A DNA stretch of 64,000 nucleotides from Streptomyces sp. HUAS MG91 (GCF_040529335.1 NZ_CP159534.1:6324001-6388000), one strand, 5' to 3'. Positions 17,850 through 26,594 are shown, counted from the first letter of the stretch. Translations and numbers: made by a program. Notes: a model not told the origin generated them from the sequence alone.

Positions 17850-19978
17850 CGTCCGATGCGACATGGCCGCTCGAGGGCTCGGCGCCGGACGACGACCACC
17901 GGCTGGACCGCCTCGCCGAAGCGCGCGCAGTGCCCCGGCCCCAGACCCACGCAGGCCCGGACGCGGCACCGAACAGACCTGCTCGGTCGCCGTCCCCGAC
18001 ACCCGCTCCCACGTCCACCCCGCGCCGCAGCGGCGAACTGCCACCCACGCACCGCTCGTTGATCTGCGTGGCCCTTCCCGGACTCGCGATCTCCTCGGAC
18101 CAGGGGCAGCTGACCGCACAGGGATTGGAGGGCTTTTACCGCGGGGGACGGCGGCTCCTGTCCCGCTGCCAGATCCGTGTGTTCGGCCGAGAGCCGGTGG
18201 CCGTACAGGCTCGTATGGTCTCCGCCGACCGTGCCCGTTTCGTGGCCGTGGTGCGCGCGTCCCCCGACGCCGGACCCGACCCCGACATCGTCGTCCAGCG
18301 GATCCGGCACGCCGACGGCACCGAGCGGATCACGCTCCAGAGCTCGGCGCTGCGGCCTCTGAGAGTCCCCTTGGAGGTGTCGCTCGGCACGGACCTGGCC
18401 GAACTCGGGGCGGTGGCCGCCGGACAGCCCGGGCGCGAGCTGCCCGCGATGGTCCACGATGCCGGACTGCGCTGGTCCTCGCCCACTGGGCACGCTGTGG
18501 TCACGGCGGCACCGGCGCCCACGGACGCCCTCGCCTCGGCCGGCCTGCTGCGCTGGGAGTTCGAACTGCCGCCGGGCGGTGCCCGCACCGTAGAGCTGCG
18601 GATTCGAGCGGACGGCGCGGGCAGCGGCAGGAGCGCGGGCCACAACACGGTCAGGCCGTTCGCCGGAGCCCAGGCGCACGGCGACGACCCACGGGTGGAG
18701 CCGCTGCTGCGGACCTGTGTCGACGATCTCCAGGCGCTGCTGGTGCGCGACCCCGCACATCCGTCGGACGTCCACCTCGCGGCGGGGGCGCCGTGGCGGT
18801 GCGGCCCGGCCCCGGCGGAGTCGCTGGCCGCCGCCAGGATGGCGCTCCCTCTGGGCACCCGGCTGGCCGCCGGCACGCTGCGCGCACTCGCCCGCACGCA
18901 ACTGACGCGGCCAGGAGTGGAATTCGGCCGGCTGCCCGGACCGTTGCGGCACGCGGGTCCCCGGATCCCGCCCAGCTGCACCGGTGTCGAGGCCACTCTG
19001 CTGTTCCCGGTGCTTCTCGCGGAGGCCAGACGTTGGGGCCTCGCGGAGCAGGAGACGGCCGAGTTGCTCCCCGCCGCCGAGCGGTGTCTGCAGTGGCTGC
19101 GCAGCAGCGCCCGCGAAGGGCCGTACGTGCCGGACCCGGGTCCGGGTGGCCCGCTGCGCTGCGAGACGCAGGCGCACGCGCACCGGGCCGCGCTGGTCGG
19201 CGCGGACCTGCTCGACGCGTACGGCAGACCCGGAGCAGGGGAGCTGCGGCAATGGGCGGAGGAGCTGAGACGACGATTCAGAGAGGACTTCTGGGTGGAC
19301 GACCGGGGCGGCGGCCGGCCTGCGGCAGCCCGCACCGCCTCCGGTCGCCCGGTCCCGCACCTGGGCAGCGGCGCCGCGCACCTGCTGGACACCGGGCTGC
19401 TCGGCGCCGGCGCCTACGCGCCGGGCCTCCTGGACAAGGTGCAGACCGAGCAACTGGCGCGGCTGTTCGGCAGCCCCGGGCTCGACTCGGGATGGGGGCT
19501 GCGCACCCTCGACGTCAAGGAACCGCTCTACAACCCATTCGGACACCGCACCGGCGCGGTGCGGGTGCACGAAACCGCCGTAGCGGTCGCGGGCCTCTCA
19601 GCGGCCGGATACGAGAAGGAGGCCGCGTCGTTGCTGCGCGGCACTCTGGCCGCGGCGGAGGCGTTCGCTCTCCGGCTGCCCGAGATGTACGCGGGGGAGC
19701 AGCGGGTCGAGGGCGGTGCCCCGCTGGCGCACCCCGCCGCCTGCAGACCGGCCGCCGTCGCCGCGGCCGCGGGCGTGCATCTGGTGGCCACTCTCGTCGG
19801 TGTCCGCCCGGATGTGCCGGCCGGGACGGTGGCGCTGTCGCCCGTGCGTGGGGCCCCGCTCGGTGAGCTGGGTCTGACGGGGCTGAGTGTCGGAGGGCAC
19901 GCGTTCTCCGCGCGGGTCAGCCGATTGGGGCTCGGGATGGTCGAGGAGGCCGCGGACAGTCTGCAATTGGGGGTGTGA
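17846..19978 (+). CDS. Glycogen-debranching-enzyme-like protein (amylo-1,6-glucosidase type, N-terminal domain family)
   Basis: The protein has 710 residues from GTG 17846, behind AGGAGGAG. A disordered Pro-rich segment (residues 20-70) is followed by the domain usual before bacterial GH63-like debranching proteins (LICVALPGLAISSDQGQLTAQGLEGFYRGGRRLLS) and an alpha/alpha-barrel C-terminal half (PPSCTGVEATLLFPVLLAEARRW ... DSGWGLRTLDVKEPLYNPFGHRTGAVRVHE). I cannot point with confidence to the acidic catalytic pair, so activity on alpha-1,6-glucans is inferred from family only. The next gene, a Nudix, starts 105 bp later. Confidence 0.8.
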   Translation: MTSDATWPLEGSAPDDDHRLDRLAEARAVPRPQTHAGPDAAPNRPARSPSPTPAPTSTPRRSGELPPTHRSLICVALPGLAISSDQGQLTAQGLEGFYRGGRRLLSRCQIRVFGREPVAVQARMVSADRARFVAVVRASPDAGPDPDIVVQRIRHADGTERITLQSSALRPLRVPLEVSLGTDLAELGAVAAGQPGRELPAMVHDAGLRWSSPTGHAVVTAAPAPTDALASAGLLRWEFELPPGGARTVELRIRADGAGSGRSAGHNTVRPFAGAQAHGDDPRVEPLLRTCVDDLQALLVRDPAHPSDVHLAAGAPWRCGPAPAESLAAARMALPLGTRLAAGTLRALARTQLTRPGVEFGRLPGPLRHAGPRIPPSCTGVEATLLFPVLLAEARRWGLAEQETAELLPAAERCLQWLRSSAREGPYVPDPGPGGPLRCETQAHAHRAALVGADLLDAYGRPGAGELRQWAEELRRRFREDFWVDDRGGGRPAAARTASGRPVPHLGSGAAHLLDTGLLGAGAYAPGLLDKVQTEQLARLFGSPGLDSGWGLRTLDVKEPLYNPFGHRTGAVRVHETAVAVAGLSAAGYEKEAASLLRGTLAAAEAFALRLPEMYAGEQRVEGGAPLAHPAACRPAAVAAAAGVHLVATLVGVRPDVPAGTVALSPVRGAPLGELGLTGLSVGGHAFSARVSRLGLGMVEEAADSLQLGV

Positions 19979-20055
19979 GGGCTCCGAGGGCCACTGCGAG
20001 AACTCCGACATCGAGCGCCGACCCGGTGGGGAACCACAGGCGAAGGGAGTGTTTA

Positions 20056-20070
20056 TCGTCAGGCAGACGA
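20056..20070 (+). promoter_or_regulatory. Inverted repeat overlapping the Nudix-gene promoter
   Basis: TCGTC-AGGCA-GACGA has perfect 5-bp arms and ends 1 bp before the -10 hexamer TATGAT (20072-20077), which is 6 nt before the ATG. It is a candidate autoregulatory operator. Confidence 0.5.
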
Positions 20071-20083
20071 CTATGATCGTTCC

Positions 20084-20863
20084 ATGTCGCCCTACGACCC
20101 GTCGTCGCCCTACGACCCGTCGGCCTTCCCGCCTTTCGCCGTCACCGTCGACCTGGTCGTGCTGACCGTGCGCCGGCACTCCCTGTGCGCGCTGGCGGTG
20201 CGGCGTGGGGAGCCGCCGTTCCAGGGGCGCTGGGCCCTGCCCGGTGGTTTCGTGCGGGACGACGAGGACCTGACCGCCGCGGCCGCGCGCGAGCTGTCCG
20301 AGGAGACGGGCCTGTGCGCCCACGACCCGGACGCGCCCGCGCAGGACAACGGCGCGCACCTCGAGCAACTGGCCACCTACGGCGATCCGAAGCGGGATCC
20401 GCGGATGCGCGTGGTCAGCGTCGCCCACCTGGCACTCGCGCCCGACCTGCCGGCACCGCGGGCGGGCGGAGACGCGCACAGCGCTCGCTGGGCCCCGGTC
20501 GAGGCCCTGTTGAAGCAGAGCGGGTACGGACGCGAGGGAGAGCAGGCCGAGCCGCTCGCCTTCGACCACGCCCGGATCCTGGCCGACGGGGTCGAGCGGG
20601 CCCGCTCGAAGATCGAGTACTCCTCGCTGGCCACGGCTTTCTGCCCGCCGGAGTTCACCGTCGGCGAGCTGCGCCGGGTCTATGAAGCGGTGTGGGGCGT
20701 CGCCCTCGATCCGCGCAACTTCCACCGCAAGGTGACGGGGACGCCCGGCTTCCTGGTGCCCACCGGCGGTACGACGACGCGCCAGGGAGGCCGTCCCGCC
20801 CAGCTCTTCCGCGCGGGCGGCGCCACCCTGCTCAATCCGCCGATGCTGCGGCCCGAGGTCTGA
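20084..20863 (+). CDS. Nudix hydrolase with C-terminal winged-helix domain (NrtR-like)
   Basis: This 259-residue protein has a complete Nudix box at residues 55-77 (G-x5-E61-x7-R69-E70-L-x-E73-E74-x-G76-L). It is followed by an NrtR-type winged-helix region at about 165-240 (YSSLATAFCPPEFTVGELRRVYEAVWG, then RNFHRKVTGTPGFL). NrtR proteins regulate NAD metabolism genes and bind ADP-ribose or related ligands, often with a degenerate Nudix site. Here the box is intact, so hydrolysis is possible. It probably binds its own promoter. The transcript appears leaderless. Confidence 0.88.
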   Translation: MSPYDPSSPYDPSAFPPFAVTVDLVVLTVRRHSLCALAVRRGEPPFQGRWALPGGFVRDDEDLTAAAARELSEETGLCAHDPDAPAQDNGAHLEQLATYGDPKRDPRMRVVSVAHLALAPDLPAPRAGGDAHSARWAPVEALLKQSGYGREGEQAEPLAFDHARILADGVERARSKIEYSSLATAFCPPEFTVGELRRVYEAVWGVALDPRNFHRKVTGTPGFLVPTGGTTTRQGGRPAQLFRAGGATLLNPPMLRPEV

Positions 20864-21083
20864 CCAACTCGCGGGCGCGGCGGCGCCGTTCGGGGCCGCG
20901 CTCCGGTCGCGAGGGCGAGGGCGGAATTCCGGCCGGTGTTTTTTCGGACACCTGAGCCGTCACCCTGCCCTAAATGACAGAAATGTCGCGTTATCTTGCT
21001 GTGGTACCCACGGGGTTCGCCTGCCAGGGAACCGGCGGACGGGCCCCGGCCGCCGAGCGGTCGCCCATCCTGCGAGAGAAGCG

Positions 21084-23159
21084 ATGATCCAGGCCATCGG
21101 ACTGACCAGCACCGCCCGCAAGGAGAGTCCGCCCACGGTCGACGACGTGTCCTTCGAGGCCGGGACGGGCCGTGTGACAGCCCTGCTCGGCGCCCGAGGA
21201 GCGGGCAAGACGACCGTGGTGCGGCTGATGCTCGAACTCCAACAGGGCCGTGGTGTCACCTACTTTAGAGGCCGCCCCCTGCATCGCATCACCCATCCGG
21301 CACGCGAAGTGGGTGTGCTGCTCGGCGATGTGCCGGGACACCCGGCCCGTACCGTCCGCGGCCAACTCCGCATGCTCTGCTCCGCGGCCGGTGTCCCTGT
21401 CCAGCGCGCCGACGAGGTGCTGGAGGTCGTGGGGCTCGTCAGCCTGCGCGATCTACGGCTGGGCGCCCTGTCGCGCGGCATGGACCGGCGCCTCGGCCTG
21501 GCCTGCGCGCTGCTCGCCGATCCGCACACACTGGTCCTCGACGGCCCGGCGGACGGACTGTCGATCCGCGAGGGCACGTGGCTGCACGGGATCCTGCGGG
21601 CGCACGCGACGGTCGGCGGCACGGTGCTGTTCACCACCGACGACGCCAAGGAGGCGGCGCGGACCGCCGACCGTGTCGTCACCCTCGACGACGGCAGAGT
21701 GGTCGCGGACCAGGACGTCACCGCCTTCGCGCGCACCAGACTGCGGCCCCGGGTCGCCGTCCGCAGCCCGCACGCCGCGCGGCTCGGCGTCCTGCTGGCC
21801 AAGGAGGCCCGCACGGCGAAACGCTCCGTCGAGGTCGTCACCGAGGACGGCAGCCGGCTGTCGGTCTACGGCAGCAGTTGCGCGGACGTGGGCGAGACCG
21901 CCTTCCGGCACAACATCCTCGTGCACCAACTCGCCGACGAGACCGGGGACGCGGGCCCCTTGGTGGCGTTGTCCCCCCTCGCCGACGCGAATGCGGATGC
22001 GGTTGCGGCCGCCGATCGCGCGGTCGAGGCCGACCTCACAGCCGACGGCCCGACGGAACACCCCCTCCCCACCTCTTCCGGCCAGGAGGCCGGGGCAGGG
22101 GCCGCGACCGGGGCCGACACCCACGCTCGGGGCCTCGCCCACACCCCTCGCGCCGACACCCCACAGGTCCACACCCCGCCCGACACCCTCCCCCTCACTC
22201 CCACCACCGAGCCACCGTCCGACGCCTCCGGCGCCACCAGCACCTTCGTGCCGCTCGTCGGCACGACGTCGCGGGCCGCGAGCGCCCGAACCACCACGAC
22301 CGGTGGACACATGGAAGGCGCCGCGGCCACCCCTCGGACCCCCGCCGCGGCACTGCCCTCGCTGCCTCCCCCCATCACGGTCCGCCCCGCCCGCAGCCCC
22401 CTGCGCCCGCTGCGCTACGAGCTGCGCCGGGCCACCGGCATCGCCACCGGTTACGTCACCGCGGCGCTCGTCGTCGCCGTCTCCGCACTCATCGCCGTAC
22501 TGCTCGCGCGCGCGGGGCACACGCCGCAGCCGCTGCTTCTGGCCGCGTGGCCCCAGGCGCTGCCCCTGCCGCCCGCCGCCGTGGGGGCGGGGCTGCTCGG
22601 TGCCTTCGCCTTCGGCGACGAGTTCCGCCACCCCGCCCTCGCCGCCGACCGTGGCACCGTCCCGCACCGCCTGGGGCTGCTCGCGGCCAAACTCGCCGTC
22701 GGCGCGGCGACAGCCGTGCTCATGGCCGTCCTCGTCGTCGGCTGCGACGCCGCGCTGCTCCACCTCGTATACGGACAGGAGCTCACCCAGGTTCCCGCCG
22801 ACTGGCTCTCGCTGACCGCAAGTTGGGTCGCGCTGGTCGTGGCCTGCGCGTGGGCCGGTGTTCTGGCGTCCGGAGTCTTCCGCTCGACGGCAGCCGGTCT
22901 CGCCGCCGTGGTGGCGGTTCCGATCGTCATCGTGCCACTCGTACAAAAGGCCCTTGAGGGTCCATCTGTGCGAACGGCGGCGGGGCTGCCGGGACGGCTC
23001 CGGGAACTCGCTCCGCTGCACTGGCCCTTCGGCGCGGAGCGGTTCGTCGCGGCCGGAGTGCGGATGATCGCGCAACCGGTCGGCGGCGCGCTGATGTTGT
23101 CGCTGACGGCGCTGCTCTGCGTATATCTGCTCACGGTGCTGCGTCCCAAGGTGCGATGA
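21084..23159 (+). CDS. ABC transporter, ATPase domain fused to a permease domain
   Basis: The 691-residue protein begins with an ABC ATPase: Walker A GARGAGKT at 36-43, a signature-like LSRGMDRRLGLA near 129-140 and a Walker B region TLVLDGPADGLS with Asp153. The catalytic Glu after Walker B is Gly154, and the LSGGQ signature is degenerate. Residues 290-440 are Pro/Thr-rich. Six or so hydrophobic segments follow (from GIATGYVTAALVVAVSALIAVLLA to LSLTALLCVYLLTVL), resembling ABC-2 permeases. It lies just upstream of whiH on the same strand. The substrate is unknown. Confidence 0.85.
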   Translation: MIQAIGLTSTARKESPPTVDDVSFEAGTGRVTALLGARGAGKTTVVRLMLELQQGRGVTYFRGRPLHRITHPAREVGVLLGDVPGHPARTVRGQLRMLCSAAGVPVQRADEVLEVVGLVSLRDLRLGALSRGMDRRLGLACALLADPHTLVLDGPADGLSIREGTWLHGILRAHATVGGTVLFTTDDAKEAARTADRVVTLDDGRVVADQDVTAFARTRLRPRVAVRSPHAARLGVLLAKEARTAKRSVEVVTEDGSRLSVYGSSCADVGETAFRHNILVHQLADETGDAGPLVALSPLADANADAVAAADRAVEADLTADGPTEHPLPTSSGQEAGAGAATGADTHARGLAHTPRADTPQVHTPPDTLPLTPTTEPPSDASGATSTFVPLVGTTSRAASARTTTTGGHMEGAAATPRTPAAALPSLPPPITVRPARSPLRPLRYELRRATGIATGYVTAALVVAVSALIAVLLARAGHTPQPLLLAAWPQALPLPPAAVGAGLLGAFAFGDEFRHPALAADRGTVPHRLGLLAAKLAVGAATAVLMAVLVVGCDAALLHLVYGQELTQVPADWLSLTASWVALVVACAWAGVLASGVFRSTAAGLAAVVAVPIVIVPLVQKALEGPSVRTAAGLPGRLRELAPLHWPFGAERFVAAGVRMIAQPVGGALMLSLTALLCVYLLTVLRPKVR

Positions 23160-23221
23160 CGGGCGTCCAGGGCCTTCCGGCGACGCCTTGTTCGCAACTC
23201 CTTCTGGAACGCCCATTTCTT

Positions 23222-23229
23222 TCCGATAA
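23222..23229 (+). promoter_or_regulatory. Candidate sigma-WhiG -10 element of whiH
   Basis: TCCGATAA matches 7 of 8 bases of the WhiG-type -10 GCCGATAA, about 94 bp upstream of the whiH start. A good TAAA -35 element is not visible at the expected distance. S. coelicolor whiH is known to depend on sigma-WhiG. Confidence 0.5.
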
Positions 23230-23322
23230 GGCGTCAATTGCGGCGAGGGCGGCGATCACCCTTTCGTGTGCTTTTCACCAAAGACCTCAAGGGAGTTGGG
23301 AACAGCGCCGACAACAGATTCC

Positions 23323-24207
23323 GTGAGTACCCTTGCGCACACCATGATGACCGCCGCCCGCTCCGCCGACTCCGGCCTCGCCGGACCGGGCGAACTCGAC
23401 CGCTACCCCTTCCCCGAGTCGGCCGCCGACAGAGTCGGTGCCTCCGCCTGGGACAGCACGGACCATGAACTGGGACGCGTCGGCCGGCGTGCCACGGGCA
23501 ACCGGGGCCGCGGTCTGCACGGTCAACTCGTCCAGCAGCTCGGGCAGATGATCGTCTCCGGCGACCTGGGCGCCGACCGCCCGCTGGTGCCCGAGGAGAT
23601 CGGCCAGCGTTTCGAGGTGTCCCGCACCGTCGTCCGCGAGTCCCTTCGCGTCCTCGAGGCCAAGGGCCTGGTCAGCGCCCGGCCGAACGTCGGCACGCGC
23701 GTGCGTCCGGTCAGTGACTGGAACCTGTTGGACCCGGACATCATCGAGTGGCGCGCCTTCGGCCCGCAGCGCGACGACCAGCGCCGTGAGCTGAACGAGT
23801 TGCGCTGGACGATCGAACCGCTCGCCGCGCGGCTCGCCGCCGGTCACGGCCGTGAGGACGTGCAGCAGCGCCTTGCCGACATGGTCGAGATCATGGGGCA
23901 CGCCCTGGGCCAGGGGGACGCGATCACGTTCTCCCGGGCCGATGCCGAGTTCCACTCGCTGCTGATCCAGCTCGCCGGCAACCGGATGCTGGAGCACCTC
24001 TCCGGCATCGTCTCGGCCGCCCTTCAGGTCTCCGGTGGCCCTGTCACCGGCTGTGACCGTCCGAACGAGACGGCGATCGGCCACCACGCGCGCATCGTCG
24101 ACGCGCTCGCCGCGGGTGACGGCACCGGTGCCGAGGCCGCCATGCGCCACCTGCTCACCGTCCACCCCGAGGGGGAGCGCGTGGTTCCCGCCCCGCGCGA
24201 GCACTGA
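23323..24207 (+). CDS. whiH: WhiH, GntR-family sporulation regulator
   Basis: The protein has 294 residues from GTG 23323 (287 from the alternative ATG 23344); neither start has a clear ribosome binding site. A GntR winged helix spans about 65-135 (LHGQLVQQLGQMIVSGDLGADRPLVPEEIGQRFEVSRTVVRESLRVLEAKGLV). An FCD-type C-terminal domain follows with the metal-site pattern (DAEFHSLLIQLAGN ... HHARIVDALAAGD). The sequence and the position directly before hrdB identify WhiH, which is required for sporulation septation in aerial hyphae and represses its own gene. FCD domains bind small carboxylic acids, but no WhiH ligand can be read from sequence. Confidence 0.93.
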   Translation: MSTLAHTMMTAARSADSGLAGPGELDRYPFPESAADRVGASAWDSTDHELGRVGRRATGNRGRGLHGQLVQQLGQMIVSGDLGADRPLVPEEIGQRFEVSRTVVRESLRVLEAKGLVSARPNVGTRVRPVSDWNLLDPDIIEWRAFGPQRDDQRRELNELRWTIEPLAARLAAGHGREDVQQRLADMVEIMGHALGQGDAITFSRADAEFHSLLIQLAGNRMLEHLSGIVSAALQVSGGPVTGCDRPNETAIGHHARIVDALAAGDGTGAEAAMRHLLTVHPEGERVVPAPREH

Positions 24208-24215
24208 GCGCGCGG

Positions 24216-24305
24216 AGCGCCGCACCAAAGCGGAGCGCCGCACCAAAGCGGAGCATCGCACCGAAGCGGAGTGCCGCACCGAAGCGGAGCACCGCACCGA
24301 AGAGG
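24216..24305 (+). repeat. 18-bp tandem repeat, five copies, downstream of whiH
   Basis: Five consecutive 18-bp units begin AGCGCCGCACC and end AGCGG. Copies 1 and 2 are identical, copies 3-5 differ at a few positions, and the array starts 9 bp after the whiH stop. As RNA it could form repeated short stems. It encodes in-frame hexapeptide repeats on both strands (for example RTKAER on plus), but no gene start is evident. Confidence 0.85.
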
Positions 24306-24405
24306 AGTCGCGACCAGGTGTCGCCGGACGGTCCCGCCGCGTGCCTCGGGTGCGGGGAAGCGGGCACGATCCGGCGACTCGGTCGTTGAGGGATTCGCCG
24401 GGCCT

Positions 24406-24592
24406 AGGGCCTGTCCGGCGGATCTTGTCGCGGGCGCGGGGTCCGGCACGCCGACCTGCGGCGTTGTCGTCGGTTGCCGACGCTCCGCGTCGACGCCCTC
24501 CTCCGCCTTGCATCTCGACGCACCAGACCCCGCTCACCGGCACAGAAACGCGCGGGCCGACCGACTGCGACCTGATCCGCCGGACAGGCCCT
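24406..24592. repeat. 187-bp inverted-repeat element (MITE-like) between whiH and hrdB
   Basis: Perfect 19-bp inverted termini, AGGGCCTGTCCGGCGGATC at 24406-24424 and its complement at 24574-24592, bound about 150 bp of non-coding sequence. The interior has its own inverted stretches. No transposase is encoded and no unambiguous target duplication is visible. I recall similar termini as dispersed in Streptomyces genomes, but that is memory, not a search result. Confidence 0.6.
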
Positions 24593-24662
24593 GGGCGCCG
24601 GGGTTCGTCGAGCGACTGTGGGAGCTCGTGGGGTGACCGCATCTGCCCGTATCCGTCAGTTT

Positions 24663-24668
24663 TTGACC
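24663..24668 (+). promoter_or_regulatory. -35-like element in the hrdB promoter region
   Basis: TTGACC is a good -35 for the HrdB holoenzyme. The -10 at standard spacing is not convincing, so the promoter is only tentative. Confidence 0.35.
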
Positions 24669-24753
24669 GCTTACGGGGTGTGACTCGGGCCACGCAGATT
24701 GGGCGTAACGCTCCTCGGGGCAGCGCGATGACCTAAGAGGTGACAGCCGAGGA

Positions 24754-24780
24754 GGGAATACGGCAGCCGCTTGCGGCGCT
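24754..24780 (+). promoter_or_regulatory. Candidate sigma-R promoter of hrdB
   Basis: GGGAAT at 24754-24759 is followed after 18 bp by GCT, against the sigma-R consensus GGAAT-N18-GTT. A sigma-R-dependent hrdB promoter is known in S. coelicolor, so thiol-oxidative stress would raise hrdB expression here. Confidence 0.55.
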
Positions 24781-24897
24781 GACTATCTCCCCGGTCCCCG
24801 CCCACGCCGTCGGCCCATCCCCAAGTCGGCGGTCGTCGGCTCCGGTCCACACAGGACGGGGCCGGAAGCCGTTTTCCAACGTTCCGAGAGGTTGTTC

Positions 24898-26433
24898 GTG
24901 TCGGCCAGCACATCCCGTACGCTCCCGCCGGAGATCGCCGAGTCCGTCTCTGTCATGGCGCTCATTGAGCGGGGAAAGGCTGATGGCCAGATCGCCGGCG
25001 ACGACGTGCGCCGTGCGTTCGAAGCCGACCAGATTCCGGCCACTCAGTGGAAGAACGTTCTGCGCAGCCTCAACCAGATCCTCGAGGAAGAGGGTGTGAC
25101 GCTGATGGTCAGTGCCGCTGAGCCCAAGCGTCCCCGAAAGAGCGTCGCAGCCAAGAGTCCGGTCAAGCGCACCGCCACCAAGACTGTCGCGGCCAAGACG
25201 GTCACCGCCAAGAGGGTCGCCGCGACCACCACGCCCGAGTCGACGACCGCCGAGGCCGCCGCCGACGAAGCCGCGCCCGCGAAGAAGGCCGTGGCGAAGA
25301 AGGCGACCGCCAAGAAGGCCACCGCCAAGAAGACGGTCGCCAAGAAGACCGCCGCGAAGAAGACGGCGGGCAAGAAGGACGACGAGCTTCTCGAGGACGA
25401 GGCGACCGAGGAGACCCCCGCGACCGGCAAGGCCGGCGACGAGGAGACTCCCGAGGGCCAGGGCTTCGTCCTGTCGGACGAGGACGAGGACGACGCGCCT
25501 GCCCAGCAGGTCGCCGCCGCCGGCGCCACCGCCGACCCCGTCAAGGACTACCTGAAGCAGATCGGCAAGGTCCCGCTGCTCAACGCCGAGCAGGAGGTCG
25601 AGCTCGCCAAGCGCATCGAGGCCGGTCTGTTCGCCGAGGACAAGCTGGCCAACGCCGACAAGCTCGCTCCCAAGCTCAAGCGCGAGCTGGAGATCATCGC
25701 CGAGGACGGCCGCCGTGCCAAGAACCACCTCCTGGAGGCCAACCTCCGTCTGGTGGTCTCCCTGGCCAAGCGCTACACCGGCCGCGGCATGCTCTTCCTG
25801 GACCTCATCCAGGAGGGCAACCTCGGTCTGATCCGCGCGGTCGAGAAGTTCGACTACACCAAGGGCTACAAGTTCTCCACGTACGCCACCTGGTGGATCC
25901 GTCAGGCGATCACCCGCGCCATGGCCGACCAGGCCCGCACCATCCGTATCCCGGTGCACATGGTCGAGGTCATCAACAAGCTCGCGCGTGTGCAGCGCCA
26001 GATGCTCCAGGACCTGGGCCGCGAGCCCACCCCGGAGGAGCTGGCCAAGGAACTCGACATGACCCCCGAGAAGGTCATCGAGGTCCAGAAGTACGGCCGC
26101 GAGCCCATCTCCCTGCACACTCCGCTGGGCGAGGACGGCGACAGCGAGTTCGGTGACCTCATCGAGGACTCCGAGGCCGTGGTCCCGGCCGACGCGGTCA
26201 GCTTCACGCTCCTCCAGGAGCAGCTGCACTCCGTGCTCGACACCCTCTCCGAGCGCGAGGCGGGCGTCGTCTCGATGCGCTTCGGTCTCACCGACGGTCA
26301 GCCGAAGACCCTCGACGAGATCGGCAAGGTCTACGGCGTCACGCGTGAGCGCATCCGCCAGATCGAGTCCAAGACGATGTCGAAGCTGCGTCACCCGTCG
26401 CGTTCGCAGGTCCTGCGCGACTACCTCGACTAG
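24898..26433 (+). CDS. hrdB: HrdB, principal RNA polymerase sigma factor (sigma-70 group 1)
   Basis: The 511-residue essential sigma factor starts at GTG 24898 behind GAGAGG. Region 1.1 (residues 1-75) is followed by a Lys/Ala-rich spacer of repeated AKK/KKA units (about 80-165) typical of Streptomyces HrdB. Next come region 1.2 ([16 protein letters not shown]), region 2 with the -10-binding [19 protein letters not shown] near residue 335, region 3 and region 4.2 with the -35 helix [21 protein letters not shown] near 480. It directs transcription of housekeeping genes. A strong terminator follows. Confidence 0.98.
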   Translation: MSASTSRTLPPEIAESVSVMALIERGKADGQIAGDDVRRAFEADQIPATQWKNVLRSLNQILEEEGVTLMVSAAEPKRPRKSVAAKSPVKRTATKTVAAKTVTAKRVAATTTPESTTAEAAADEAAPAKKAVAKKATAKKATAKKTVAKKTAAKKTAGKKDDELLEDEATEETPATGKAGDEETPEGQGFVLSDEDEDDAPAQQVAAAGATADPVKDYLKQIGKVPLLNAEQEVELAKRIEAGLFAEDKLANADKLAPKLKRELEIIAEDGRRAKNHLLEANLRLVVSLAKRYTGRGMLFLDLIQEGNLGLIRAVEKFDYTKGYKFSTYATWWIRQAITRAMADQARTIRIPVHMVEVINKLARVQRQMLQDLGREPTPEELAKELDMTPEKVIEVQKYGREPISLHTPLGEDGDSEFGDLIEDSEAVVPADAVSFTLLQEQLHSVLDTLSEREAGVVSMRFGLTDGQPKTLDEIGKVYGVTRERIRQIESKTMSKLRHPSRSQVLRDYLD

Positions 26434-26455
26434 TCACAAGCTCCTGTACGGCCGT

Positions 26456-26502
26456 CAGAAGGCCCGGCACGCCTCTCGCGAGGGAGAGTGCCGGGCCTTC
26501 TG
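26456..26502 (+). terminator. hrdB terminator
   Basis: A perfect 15-bp stem (26456-26470 with 26488-26502) carries an inner CCTC/GAGG mini-stem in the loop, starting 23 bp after the stop codon. Confidence 0.85.
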
Positions 26503-26553
26503 CGTACGGGGCTGTGGGCCGATCCTCGCGATGCGTGCGACCCGCCGGTGAAT

Positions 26554-26584
26554 CACTCTGGGTGTGCCACTGCAACCCAGAGTG
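26554..26584 (+). promoter_or_regulatory. Hairpin abutting the protease ribosome binding site
   Basis: CACTCTGGGT (26554-26563) and ACCCAGAGTG (26575-26584) form a perfect 10-bp inverted repeat. The right arm touches the Shine-Dalgarno GAGGAGA. It could act on translation initiation or be an operator. Confidence 0.55.
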
Positions 26585-26594
26585 AGGAGACCGA

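Noticed and set aside
24216..24305. CRISPR-like array
   Set aside because: The repeats are directly abutting with no spacers, and no cas genes are nearby. The 22-bp array at 35927-36014 was rejected for the same reason.
24035..24736. Plus-strand frame across the 18-bp repeat giving RTKAER-type peptides
   Set aside because: It begins inside whiH in another frame without a ribosome binding site. The peptide repeat is a consequence of the 18-bp unit.
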